51,440 nt of DNA from DASRQK01 sp040392005 (GTDB lineage Bacteria; Bacteroidota; Bacteroidia; Sphingobacteriales; Sphingobacteriaceae). Positions 41,926-50,493 of this stretch are shown one piece after another. The position numbers and the translations under genes are program-made. Where the stretch lies: contig JBEBWT010000015.1 of assembly GCA_040392005.1 (NCBI GenBank), positions 1-51,440 on the forward strand, read 5' to 3'. The first letter of the stretch is position 1. Each line of letters starts with the position of its first letter. A model generated the notes under the pieces. That model ran no database searches and was not told where the DNA came from. It was given only the letters and a program-made list of their open reading frames with translations.

Positions 41926-43104
41926 CCGGATTTTCTTCATGTCCGGCAGGAAATAAGCAATCACGCCCAACAGGGGCAGATACGCACAGACCTGATACAC
42001 AAAGGCCACCGAAGTATGATCGGCCCACCAGCCCAGCAATGCAGAACCCAGTCCCCCCATTCCAAAAGCAAAACCATAAAACAGGCCCGAAACGACTCCG
42101 ATTTTACGGGGCAGCAATTCCTGGGCATATACGAGTATAGATGGGAATGCCGAAGCCATGATCAAGCCAATGATCACTACCAGCACAGCGGTCCAGAACA
42201 AATCGGCATGGGGCAGCATCAGTGCAAAGGGGGCCGGCCCCAGCACCGAAAACCAGATGATAAACTTACGTCCTATACGGTCTCCCAATGCACCTCCGAC
42301 CAGCGTGCCGATGGCTGCGGCCATCAGAAAGTAAAAAAGATAAATCTGCGCCTGTACCTCGGTCAAACCGAATTTCTCCATGGTATAGAACTGGAAATAA
42401 CTGGAAATACTGGCAAAATAGAAGTATTTGGAAAAAATCAGTATCAATAAAATACCGATCGTAATTGCAATCCGGTGATTGCGGAGGGCAGGAACGAGGA
42501 CCATTCTTTTTTCACTGGAACCTTGCCTGCTTTGCAACACCTGCTTGTACCAGGAACCCATATAATAATAAACGCCCTGGGCCACTACCCCAACCAACAA
42601 GAAACTGAGCAGATACCGCTGTTCATTGGGAAGGATCAGCCAGGCTACCAAAAGCGGTCCGAGTGCAGTCCCGGAATTGCCACCCAGTTGAAAAATAGCC
42701 TGGGCCAGACTGCGCCTGCCTCCAGCCGCCAAAAAGGCGATCCGCGAAGATTCCGGATGGAAAATAGAGGAGCCGATGCCCACTAAAGACACGGCTACCA
42801 GAATAGCGGCATATCCCGGTGCATAGGCCAGTAAAACCACTCCGATCATGCTAAATACCATTCCGTAAAGCTGGGAAAAGGGAAGTGGTTTTTTGTCGGT
42901 GAAATTACCTACTACCGGCTGGAATACCGAGGAAGCGATCTGAAAACAAAAAGTGATCATCCCGATCTGGGCAAAACTCAGTTGATAATTGCTTTTCAAC
43001 AGCGGATACATGGCCGGAATCAATGCCTGTATCAGGTCGTTGAGCATATGCCCTATGCTGACAGCCAGCAGGATCGGAAAAACGGTTTTACTGCTGTTGG
43101 ACAT
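41899..43104 (-). CDS. fsr: MFS transporter, fosmidomycin-resistance (Fsr) type
   Basis: 401 residues, about 12 membrane helices. VSIGHMLNDLIQALIPAMYPLLKSNYQLSFAQIGMITFCFQIASSVFQPVVGNFTDK is the characteristic Fsr-type start, and GIGSSIFHPESSRIAFLAAGGRRSLAQAIFQLGGNSGTALGPL is its TM4-TM5 region. The natural role of the family is not firm; it is a drug/sugar-phosphate exporter by annotation. The first base of its ATG is the last base of the pyrC stop codon. Confidence 0.9.
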   Translation of the reverse strand: MSNSSKTVFPILLAVSIGHMLNDLIQALIPAMYPLLKSNYQLSFAQIGMITFCFQIASSVFQPVVGNFTDKKPLPFSQLYGMVFSMIGVVLLAYAPGYAAILVAVSLVGIGSSIFHPESSRIAFLAAGGRRSLAQAIFQLGGNSGTALGPLLVAWLILPNEQRYLLSFLLVGVVAQGVYYYMGSWYKQVLQSRQGSSEKRMVLVPALRNHRIAITIGILLILIFSKYFYFASISSYFQFYTMEKFGLTEVQAQIYLFYFLMAAAIGTLVGGALGDRIGRKFIIWFSVLGPAPFALMLPHADLFWTAVLVVIIGLIMASAFPSILVYAQELLPRKIGVVSGLFYGFAFGMGGLGSALLGWWADHTSVAFVYQVCAYLPLLGVIAYFLPDMKKIRFVNSPADV

Positions 43105-44444
43105 TAGTGGCTGCGGTCAAAAGTCAATCGTTCTCCTGTTCCATATTCTCTGATCTGCCCGTTCTCATAAGCCAGGTGACCGGACACAATGGTATGAGTG
43201 ATACTGGCCGGGAATGTGTGCCCTTCAAAGGGTGACCAACCACATTTCGACAAAATCTGTTGCTTGCTGACTGTATAGGGGCGGTTGAGATCCACCAGCA
43301 CCAGATCTGCCCAATAGCCTTCCCGGATAAAACCCCGTTTTTCCACACCAAAACAAATCGCGGTGTTATGGGCCGTTTTCTGCACCACCTGTTCTAAACT
43401 GATTTTGCCCTGCGCACGCAGTTCCAGTAAGGCCTGCAAAGCAAATTGAACCAACGGGCCACCGGACGGTGCCTCCAGATAAGGCCTGTTTTTTTCTTCA
43501 AGGGTATGGGGTGCGTGGTCCGTTGCAATCACATCAATATGTCCATCCAGTACCCCTTCCAGGATTCCTGCCCTGTCCGCTGCCGTTTTGACCGCCGGAT
43601 TCCACTTGATCAGATTGCCTTTGGCCGCATAATCTGCATCTGAAAACCACAAGTGGTGGATGCAGGCTTCTGCGGTAATCCGTTTTTTCTCCAGGGGGGC
43701 GCTGTTATCGAAGAGTCCGACCTCGCGGGCCGTGGAAATATGTAAAATATGCAGCCGGGTATTGAATTTTTTGGCCAGGGCTACTGCCCGGGAAGAAGAC
43801 AGGTAGCAAGCCTCTGCCGAACGGATCAGATGGTGCTGATCCGCCTGGATCGCATCACCATAGCGGGCTTTGAATACCTCCAGATTGTGCCGGATGGTCG
43901 CTTCATCTTCACAGTGCGTCGCCACCAGCATGGGGGTATTGGCAAAAATCCCTTCGAGGGTCTTTTCATCGTCCACCAGCATATTACCGGTGGATGATCC
44001 CATAAAGATCTTGATGCCACAAACCTTGTGCGGATCCGTGGCCAGCACCTGTCCGAGATTGTCATTGGAAGCCCCCATATAAAAGGAGTAATTGGCCAGG
44101 GATTGCCGGGATGCGATGTTGTATTTGTCCTCCAGCAATTCTTGGGTCAGGGTGTTGGGAACCGTGTTGGGCATTTCCATAAAGGAAGTAGTTCCACCGG
44201 CTACTGCGGCACGGCTTTCATGCCAGATATCGGCTTTGTGGGTCAGACCAGGTTCCCGGAAATGCACCTGATCATCGATCAGTCCCGGCAGCAGGTGCAA
44301 TCCTTCGGCATTGATCTCCCGGTCTGCCTCCCGGTCAATCACCGGAGCAATCTCCCTGATCAGCCCGTCTTTCAGCAAAACATCCGCCACAAAGGTTTGT
44401 CCTTCATTGACTAATGTAGCTGATTTTATTAATATTGAAGACAT
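43104..44444 (-). CDS. pyrC: Dihydroorotase
   Basis: 446 residues. The zinc site is DDQVHFREPG near residue 60, KIFMGSS with the Lys near 145, THCEDE near 176, HILHIST near 233 and the catalytic Asp in ATDHAPH near 310. It closes carbamoyl-aspartate to dihydroorotate in pyrimidine synthesis. The related hydantoinases and allantoinases share these motifs, but length and the HFREPG form favour dihydroorotase. It lies upstream of fsr (1-bp overlap) and 18 bp after mutS. Confidence 0.9.
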   Translation of the reverse strand: MSSILIKSATLVNEGQTFVADVLLKDGLIREIAPVIDREADREINAEGLHLLPGLIDDQVHFREPGLTHKADIWHESRAAVAGGTTSFMEMPNTVPNTLTQELLEDKYNIASRQSLANYSFYMGASNDNLGQVLATDPHKVCGIKIFMGSSTGNMLVDDEKTLEGIFANTPMLVATHCEDEATIRHNLEVFKARYGDAIQADQHHLIRSAEACYLSSSRAVALAKKFNTRLHILHISTAREVGLFDNSAPLEKKRITAEACIHHLWFSDADYAAKGNLIKWNPAVKTAADRAGILEGVLDGHIDVIATDHAPHTLEEKNRPYLEAPSGGPLVQFALQALLELRAQGKISLEQVVQKTAHNTAICFGVEKRGFIREGYWADLVLVDLNRPYTVSKQQILSKCGWSPFEGHTFPASITHTIVSGHLAYENGQIREYGTGERLTFDRSH

Positions 44445-44462
44445 TATATTGTTTTATATAAA

Positions 44463-47117
44463 CTAATTCTTTAATACCCGCTGGATCTCATCCAGTTTCA
44501 TCAGGGCCTCGACCGGAGTCAGTGAATTGACATCCAGATTATTCAGCATATCCCTGATTTTCTCCAGTACCGGATCGTCAATGGAGAACATCTGCAATTG
44601 ATAAGCCTGTTTCTGCACTTTTTTAAGACTGTCCTTGATCTGCTCCCCTCCGGTACGTTCCTGCTCCAGTCTTTTCAGAATTTCACCTGCTCTTTGTACC
44701 AATTTCGGGGGCATGCCGGCCATGCGGGCTACATGTATCCCAAAACTGTGTTCACTTCCGCCCGGCACCAGTTTGCGCAGAAAAATCACCCGGTTGCCCA
44801 ATTCCTTGACCGATACATTGTAGTTTTTGATCCGGGGGAATGTATTGGTCAGCTCATTCAGCTCATGGTAATGCGTGGCGAATAAGGTCTTGGCCTTTGC
44901 CGAATGATGATTGTGCAAATACTCCGCAATAGCCCAGGCAATGGAAATACCGTCATAGGTACTGGTACCCCGCCCGATTTCATCCAGCAGGATCAGACTG
45001 CGGGGGGACAGATTGTTCATGATACTGGCTGTTTCATTCATCTCTACCATGAAAGTAGATTCACCGGAGGAGATATTGTCCGAAGCACCCACCCGGGTAA
45101 ATATCTTATCCACCAAACCGATTTTTGCCTCGGTGGCCGGAACAAAGCAACCCATCTGCGCCATCAGCACCAATAGGCCCGTCTGACGCAGAATGGCCGA
45201 TTTACCCGACATATTCGGACCGGTAATGATCATAATCTGCTGGGAATCACTGTCCAGAAATACATCATTGGTAATGTAATCTTCTCCGGGTGGCATCTGC
45301 CGTTCAATGACCGGATGGCGCCCTCCTTTGATATCGATCACATGCCCCTTGTTGAGGATAGGTTTGATATAGCGGTTTTTCCCAGCAATGACCGCAAAAC
45401 AGATTAATACATCCAGTCGGGCCAGTTGCCGGGCGTTCTGCTGCACGGGCACAATGGCTTCCGCCACCTCCGCTATCAGATCCGCATAGATACGGGCCTC
45501 CAGCGCCTGGATCTTTTCCTCTGCTCCCAGTATCTGTTCCTCGTAGGTTTTGAGTTCTTCGGTAATATAGCGTTCGGCATTCACCAGGGTCTGCTTGCGC
45601 AGCCAATCTCCAGGCACCTTATCCTTATGGGCATTGGTGACCTCCAGATAATATCCGAACACATTGTTGAATGCTATTTTCAGGGATGGAATGCCCGTGG
45701 CTTCCGCTTCCCTGCGCTGGATTTCCAGCAAATAATCCTTCCCTCCGAAAGCGATTTTCCGGAGCCGGTCGAGTTCGGCGTCCACCCCCTCAGCAATGAC
45801 CTGTCCCTTTGCCAATTGTACAGGAGGTTCGGGGGTCAATACGGATCCGATCCGATCCCTGATATTCACGCATGTGTCCAACGACACGGCAATCTGCTGA
45901 ATAGGCCCACCCTTTTCTGCACCTGAGCCCAGCAGGAGCTGCTCCCGGATGGATTCCACGGCAAACAAGGCCCGCTTCAACTGTACCATTTCCCGTGGGT
46001 TGGCCTTTTGCAGGCCGATTTTACTGATCAATCGCTCCAGATCCCCGATCTGTCCCAGTTCCCTCAGCAATCCTTCCAGTAAACCGGGATCGGCAGCCAG
46101 CGCAGAAACCAGATCCAAACGTTCCTGAATGGGTTTGAGCTCTTTCAGTGGCATCAGAATCCAGCGTTTGAGCAGCCGGGCCCCCATCGGAGTCACCGTT
46201 TGATCCAGCACATCTGTCAACGTTACCGCCTGTTCATTGGCCGAAGCCACCAATTCCAGATTGCGGATCGTAAAGCGATCCAGCCACATATAACGATCTT
46301 CTTCTATCCTTGAAATATTGGAAATATGCTGCAAATGCCGGTGTTCGGTATCATTCAGATAATGCAGGGCCACCCCTGCGGCACGCTGGGCCAATGTCAT
46401 CCGGTCAATGCCGAAACCTTTCAGGGAACTGACTTCAAAATGCTTCAGCAATGTTTCCTGCGCATAGTCACCGGTATAAGGCCATTCTTCCAGCGTATAG
46501 GTATAATAACGACTGCCAAATTTCTCAACAAACTCCTTGTACTGTCTTTTTCCGAGGATCACCTCCCGGGGCTGAAAACCCTGCAACAATTTGTCAATAT
46601 AGGATTCAGGTCCCTGTGCCACCAAAAATTCACCGGTGGAAATATCCAGAAAGGACACACCGGCCTGCCCCTTTTCCAGCAGGACCGAGGCTAGGTAATT
46701 ATTGGATTTTTGCTGGACAATATTGTCATTGTAGGAAACGCCAGGGGTCACCAGTTCGGTCACTCCCCTTTTGACAATGGTTTTGGTCGTTTTGGGGTCT
46801 TCCAACTGATCACAGATGGCCACCCTTTGACCGGCCCGTACCAGTTTTGGCAAATAGGTTTCCAGGGAATGGTGCGGAAAGCCGGCCAATGCCGTCTCCG
46901 ACTCACTGCCATTGCCCCTTTTGGTCAATACGATCCCCAGAATCCCGGCAGCTTTGACCGCATCCTCCCCGAAGGTTTCATAAAAATCCCCCACCCTGAA
47001 CAGCAGGAGTGTTCCGGGATATTTGGTCTTGATGCTGTTGTATTGCTGCATCAAGGGAGTCTCTTTTTTTGCTGCTTTCGTCTTTGTGTCTTTTGCTCTA
47101 TCTTTTGCCAAGCCCAA
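44463..47117 (-). CDS. mutS: DNA mismatch repair ATPase MutS
   Basis: 884 residues as given. The start is a TTG at 47117 or, better, the TTG at 47111, which gives the usual MAK-type N-terminus; the next ATG at 47051 would remove a Lys-rich lead. The mismatch-reading motif is LFRVGDFYETFGEDA near residue 38. The ATPase carries ITGPNMSGKSAILRQ (about 640), DEIGRGTSTYDG and ATHYHEL. The C-terminus has the short helix-turn-helix tail. The protein starts mismatch repair. Its promoter is at 47137-47167. I see no GATC-type MutH nearby. Confidence 0.95.
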   Translation of the reverse strand: MGLAKDRAKDTKTKAAKKETPLMQQYNSIKTKYPGTLLLFRVGDFYETFGEDAVKAAGILGIVLTKRGNGSESETALAGFPHHSLETYLPKLVRAGQRVAICDQLEDPKTTKTIVKRGVTELVTPGVSYNDNIVQQKSNNYLASVLLEKGQAGVSFLDISTGEFLVAQGPESYIDKLLQGFQPREVILGKRQYKEFVEKFGSRYYTYTLEEWPYTGDYAQETLLKHFEVSSLKGFGIDRMTLAQRAAGVALHYLNDTEHRHLQHISNISRIEEDRYMWLDRFTIRNLELVASANEQAVTLTDVLDQTVTPMGARLLKRWILMPLKELKPIQERLDLVSALAADPGLLEGLLRELGQIGDLERLISKIGLQKANPREMVQLKRALFAVESIREQLLLGSGAEKGGPIQQIAVSLDTCVNIRDRIGSVLTPEPPVQLAKGQVIAEGVDAELDRLRKIAFGGKDYLLEIQRREAEATGIPSLKIAFNNVFGYYLEVTNAHKDKVPGDWLRKQTLVNAERYITEELKTYEEQILGAEEKIQALEARIYADLIAEVAEAIVPVQQNARQLARLDVLICFAVIAGKNRYIKPILNKGHVIDIKGGRHPVIERQMPPGEDYITNDVFLDSDSQQIMIITGPNMSGKSAILRQTGLLVLMAQMGCFVPATEAKIGLVDKIFTRVGASDNISSGESTFMVEMNETASIMNNLSPRSLILLDEIGRGTSTYDGISIAWAIAEYLHNHHSAKAKTLFATHYHELNELTNTFPRIKNYNVSVKELGNRVIFLRKLVPGGSEHSFGIHVARMAGMPPKLVQRAGEILKRLEQERTGGEQIKDSLKKVQKQAYQLQMFSIDDPVLEKIRDMLNNLDVNSLTPVEALMKLDEIQRVLKN

Positions 47118-47136
47118 TCGATGATTATATAATCCG

Positions 47137-47167
47137 TAAAAATAGGATAATCGCCTGATTTGGCAAA
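47137..47167 (-). promoter_or_regulatory. Promoter of mutS
   Basis: On the minus strand TTTG (47164-47167), 19 bp, TATTTTTA (47137-47144), one mismatch from consensus and ideal spacing. This position allows the TTG starts at 47111 or 47117. Confidence 0.5.
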
Positions 47168-47173
47168 ATAAAC

Positions 47174-47209
47174 AAAAAAATCCCCGATCGCTCGGATCGG
47201 GGATTTTTT
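47174..47209. terminator. Rho-independent terminator after the His/Asp-rich gene
   Basis: Stem TCCCCGATC (47181-47189) with GATCGGGGA (47195-47203) and loop GCTCG, flanked by A7 (47174-47180) and T6 (47204-47209). It can work in both directions; its use here is to end the minus-strand gene at 47283 before mutS. Confidence 0.9.
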
Positions 47210-47282
47210 ATTCCCGGGTGTCAGTCAGACTGCTCCGGGATATATACCTGAATCCTGATACAGGACCCGGGTCAAAATCAGA

Positions 47283-47468
47283 TTACTCAGTACCCAGACT
47301 ATCCAGGGTCACTGTTGTCGAATCACTGTCATGATCGTGATCGTGGTCATGGTCGTGATCATGATCATGTTCGTGGTCATGATCGTGAGCTTCTTCTGTT
47401 GTTGCGTTATTGCAGGAAGCAAAAGCAAAAGCTCCGGCAAATAAAGCGATCAATGCAACTTTTTTCAT
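47283..47468 (-). CDS. Small His/Asp-rich lipoprotein, putative metal binder
   Basis: 61 residues with ATG start. A lipoprotein signal ends in FASC with the lipid-bearing Cys at residue 19. Residues 28-47 alternate His with Asp or Glu, holding ten His at every second position (28 to 46), then a short Ser/Thr tail. The pattern resembles metal-binding loops of zinc/nickel transporters and chaperones, here as a free mini-lipoprotein. I infer binding of Zn, Ni, Cu or Co at the cell surface or in the periplasm. It has its own promoter (TTTG, 19 bp, TACTTTTA at 47494-47524) and terminator, so it is a single-gene unit. Confidence 0.8.
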   Translation of the reverse strand: MKKVALIALFAGAFAFASCNNATTEEAHDHDHEHDHDHDHDHDHDHDSDSTTVTLDSLGTE

Positions 47469-47493
47469 AATTTCTTTTCTTTTTGTGGTTAAT

Positions 47494-47524
47494 TAAAAGT
47501 ATTTATTGTTAATGAACTGCCAAA
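47494..47524 (-). promoter_or_regulatory. Promoter of the His/Asp-rich lipoprotein
   Basis: On the minus strand TTTG (47521-47524), 19 bp, TACTTTTA (47494-47501), one mismatch from consensus and ideal spacing. The ATG is 25 bp downstream. Confidence 0.55.
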
Positions 47525-47598
47525 TATGGGGCAAAAAAATCAAAATACAAAGTATCCAGAAAAATCCGGGGTACAAAAACAGGCGAACTTGAGCGGAC

Positions 47599-48483
47599 TC
47601 AATCCGGATAAACCGTTTTTTTTGCAGCTTCCAGTGTGTTTTTCAGCAGACCCACAATGGTCATCAGGCCCACCCCACCCGGTACCGGTGTGATCCAGGA
47701 AGCCTTGGGTGCCACCTGTTCAAAATCCACATCACCGTACAATTTATAACCGGATTTGGTCTGGGTACTGTTCTCCCGGTTGATGCCCACATCGATCACA
47801 ATGGCTCCCTCCCTGACCATATCGGCCGTGATAAAATTCTTTTTACCAATAGCTGCCACCACAATATCCGCACGCAGCACCTCCGCTCTGAGATCCTTTG
47901 TACGGCTATGGGTCAGGGTCACGGTACAATTGCCCGGATTCGCATTGCGTGCCAGCAGGATACTCATGGGGCTACCCACAATATTGCTCCGGCCTACCAC
48001 CACTGCATGCTTGCCCGAAGTCTCCAGACCATAATATTCCAGCATCATCAGGATACCGTAGGGAGTCGCAGGAATAAAGCAGGGCAGATTGCGCTGCATG
48101 CGCCCCAGATTGACCGGATGGAAACCATCCACATCCTTGCGGTAATCAATGGCCTCGGTCACTTTCTCCGGATCAATATGCCGGGGGAGCGGCAACTGTA
48201 CGATCAACCCATCCACGCGGTCATCGGCATTTATTTCCTGTATTTTGGCAATCAGTTCGGCCTCCGTGATGTCATTCTCATACCGCAGATTGGTGGACTG
48301 AAATCCGACCAGTTCACAGTTGCGCATTTTACTGGCCACATACGTTTCACTCCCTCCATCATGGCCTACCAAAATCGCTACCAGATGCGGTTTCCGACCT
48401 CTACTTGCAACAAATTGAGCGGTTTCGGCCTTTATTTCTTCTTTGAGTGCTGCTGAAACCAGCTTTCCGTCCAGTAATTTCAT
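47599..48483 (-). CDS. folD: Methylenetetrahydrofolate dehydrogenase/methenyl-THF cyclohydrolase
   Basis: 294 residues from the ATG at 48483 (MKLLDGKLVSAALKEEI), the family's normal start; the ORF upstream to 48525 is not needed. Blocks: ILVGHDGGSETYVASKMRNCELVGF with the catalytic Lys, LIVQLPLPRHID, KDVDGFHPVNLGRM, VVVGRSNIVGSPMSILLAR and TPVPGGVGLMTIVGLL. It links formyl and methylene THF pools with NADP. It lies 49 bp after lepA on the same strand. Confidence 0.96.
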   Translation of the reverse strand: MKLLDGKLVSAALKEEIKAETAQFVASRGRKPHLVAILVGHDGGSETYVASKMRNCELVGFQSTNLRYENDITEAELIAKIQEINADDRVDGLIVQLPLPRHIDPEKVTEAIDYRKDVDGFHPVNLGRMQRNLPCFIPATPYGILMMLEYYGLETSGKHAVVVGRSNIVGSPMSILLARNANPGNCTVTLTHSRTKDLRAEVLRADIVVAAIGKKNFITADMVREGAIVIDVGINRENSTQTKSGYKLYGDVDFEQVAPKASWITPVPGGVGLMTIVGLLKNTLEAAKKTVYPD

Positions 48484-48532
48484 TATATTCCTATTCTTTG
48501 AATGAGTGATTCGTTGAATTCCCAATCTAATC

Positions 48533-50323
48533 TTAATCCAATTTCAATACCGCCATAAAAGCCGATTGCGGAATTTCCACATTGCCCACCTGCCGCATCC
48601 GTTTCTTACCTTTTTTCTGCTTTTCCAGCAATTTACGCTTACGCGAAATATCACCACCGTAACACTTGGCCGTCACATCCTTACGCAGGGCACGCACAGT
48701 TTCCCTTGCAATGATCTTTGCTCCGATCGAAGCCTGGATCGCAATCTCAAATTGCTGACGGGGCAACAATTCCTTGAGCTTTTCACAGATTTTTTTTCCA
48801 AAATCATAAGAATTGGAACGGTGGATCAGGGACGACAGGGCATCCACAGGCTCCCCGTTGAGCCGGATATCCATCTTCACCAGATCCGACTGACGATAGC
48901 CGATCATATGGTAATCAAATGATGCATAACCTTTGGAAATCGTTTTCAATTTATCGTAAAAATCAAAAACGATCTCGCCCATAGGCATCTCAAAAACCAA
49001 CTCGACCCGATCTGCGGTCAAATAGGATTGATTGATAATAACCCCGCGCTTCTGGATACACAGCGACATTACCGGGCCTACAAATTCGGATTTAGTGATA
49101 ATATTCGCCTTGATATAAGGTTCTTCGACAAAATCGAGCTTGGATGGATCCGGCAGATCGGATGGATTGTGCACCACTACCTCTTCCTGATCCTTGGTCA
49201 GGTAGGCTTTGTAGGACACGTTCGGCACCGTAGTAATCACGGTCATATCAAATTCCCGCTCCAGACGCTCCTGGATAATCTCCATGTGCAGCATGCCCAG
49301 AAATCCGCAACGGAACCCGAAACCCAGTGCCGCCGACGATTCAGGTTCAAAGACCAGGGATGCGTCATTGAGCTGTAAGCGGTGCATACTCTCCCTCAAC
49401 TCTTCGTAATCTTCGGTGTCCACCGGATAAATACCCGCGAAAACCATTGGTTTGACTTCCTCAAACCCCTGAATGGCAGCCGCACATGGCCGGGCCACAT
49501 GCGTAATAGTATCACCCACCTTTACCTCCCGGGCTTCCTTGATGCCCGAAATGATATACCCCACATCGCCCGTCCGGATCACGTCTTTGGGCACCTGGTT
49601 CAATTTGAGGGTTCCGATCTCGTCCGCTTCATATTCCTTGCCAGTCGCTACAAATTTCACCTTATCCCCTTTGCGGATCTCTCCATTGACCACCTTGAAA
49701 TAGGCCATGATCCCCCTGAAGGAATTATAGACAGAGTCAAAAATCAACGCCTGCAACGGAGCCTGGGGATCACCGACCGGTGGAGGTACCCGCTCCACAA
49801 TCGCATCCAGGATTTCCGGAATCCCCATTCCGGTCTTGCCGGAAGCCGGGATAATATCTTCTCTTTTGCCACCGATCAGATCGATGATCTGGTCTTTCAC
49901 CTCTTCGGGCATGGCCCCAGGCAGGTCCATTTTGTTCAGTACCGGGATAATCTCCAGATCATGTTCCAGCGCCAGGTAAAGATTTGAAATGGTCTGGGCC
50001 TGAATCCCCTGTGAAGCATCCACGATCAGCAACGCTCCCTCACAAGCAGCAATCGAGCGGGATACTTCATAGGAAAAGTCCACGTGGCCGGGAGTATCGA
50101 TCAGGTTGAAAATATATTCCTGTCCGTCCCTGATATAATTCATCTGGATCGCGTGGCTCTTGATGGTAATCCCCCGCTCCCTTTCCAGATCCATATTATC
50201 CAGCAACTGAGCCTGAGCCTCCCGCTGGGATACAGTTTGTGTAAATTCAAGTAAACGATCTGCCAGCGTACTTTTGCCGTGATCAATGTGTGCAATGATA
50301 CAAAAATTGCGTATTTGCTTCAT
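48533..50323 (-). CDS. lepA: Elongation factor 4 (LepA), ribosome back-translocating GTPase
   Basis: 596 residues, normal length. GTPase motifs: AHIDHGKSTLADR (G1), RERGITIKS (G2), DTPGHVDFSYEV (G3) and NKMD (G4). The LepA-specific C-terminal domain follows, with ETVRALRKDVTAKCYGGDISRKRKLLEKQKKGKKRMR. It acts on stalled or mis-translocated ribosomes. It is the upstream partner of folD. A TATCTTTG -7 element stands 22 bp before the ATG. Confidence 0.97.
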   Translation of the reverse strand: MKQIRNFCIIAHIDHGKSTLADRLLEFTQTVSQREAQAQLLDNMDLERERGITIKSHAIQMNYIRDGQEYIFNLIDTPGHVDFSYEVSRSIAACEGALLIVDASQGIQAQTISNLYLALEHDLEIIPVLNKMDLPGAMPEEVKDQIIDLIGGKREDIIPASGKTGMGIPEILDAIVERVPPPVGDPQAPLQALIFDSVYNSFRGIMAYFKVVNGEIRKGDKVKFVATGKEYEADEIGTLKLNQVPKDVIRTGDVGYIISGIKEAREVKVGDTITHVARPCAAAIQGFEEVKPMVFAGIYPVDTEDYEELRESMHRLQLNDASLVFEPESSAALGFGFRCGFLGMLHMEIIQERLEREFDMTVITTVPNVSYKAYLTKDQEEVVVHNPSDLPDPSKLDFVEEPYIKANIITKSEFVGPVMSLCIQKRGVIINQSYLTADRVELVFEMPMGEIVFDFYDKLKTISKGYASFDYHMIGYRQSDLVKMDIRLNGEPVDALSSLIHRSNSYDFGKKICEKLKELLPRQQFEIAIQASIGAKIIARETVRALRKDVTAKCYGGDISRKRKLLEKQKKGKKRMRQVGNVEIPQSAFMAVLKLD

Positions 50324-50345
50324 ATAAGATTTTCAAATCAATTTG

Positions 50346-50353
50346 CAAAGATA
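50346..50353 (-). promoter_or_regulatory. Candidate -7 element for lepA
   Basis: TATCTTTG on the minus strand, full match to TAnnTTTG, identical to the element before ettA. No clear -33 TTTG is seen. Confidence 0.4.
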
Positions 50354-50413
50354 AATTTTTGACGCCACATATTTAGGATATGTCATTTATAAATCTATTT
50401 TTGTTCTCCAATG

Positions 50414-50468
50414 CCTGAATCAGGTCCGGTATAGGATTGATTTTGGTCCGGTACAGGATTGATTCAGG
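50414..50468. repeat. Two 20-bp direct repeats framed by an inverted repeat, upstream of the P1 peptidase
   Basis: The word at 50423-50442 (GGTCCGGTATAGGATTGATT) recurs at 50445-50464 with one change, period 22. CCTGAATCA at 50414-50422 and TGATTCAGG at 50460-50468 are perfect inverted arms. The block lies just before a candidate -7 element TAACTTTC (50475-50482), where a regulator would sit. It also shows weak likeness to the palindromic repeat family. Confidence 0.7.
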
Positions 50469-50493
50469 GCTTCATAACTTTCAACGGATAACT

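Noticed and set aside
47300..47400. Short GATC/CATG-rich repeats that might be a CRISPR or microsatellite
   Set aside because: They are the His-Asp codons (CAC/CAT and GAC/GAT) of a real coding frame; there are no spacers.
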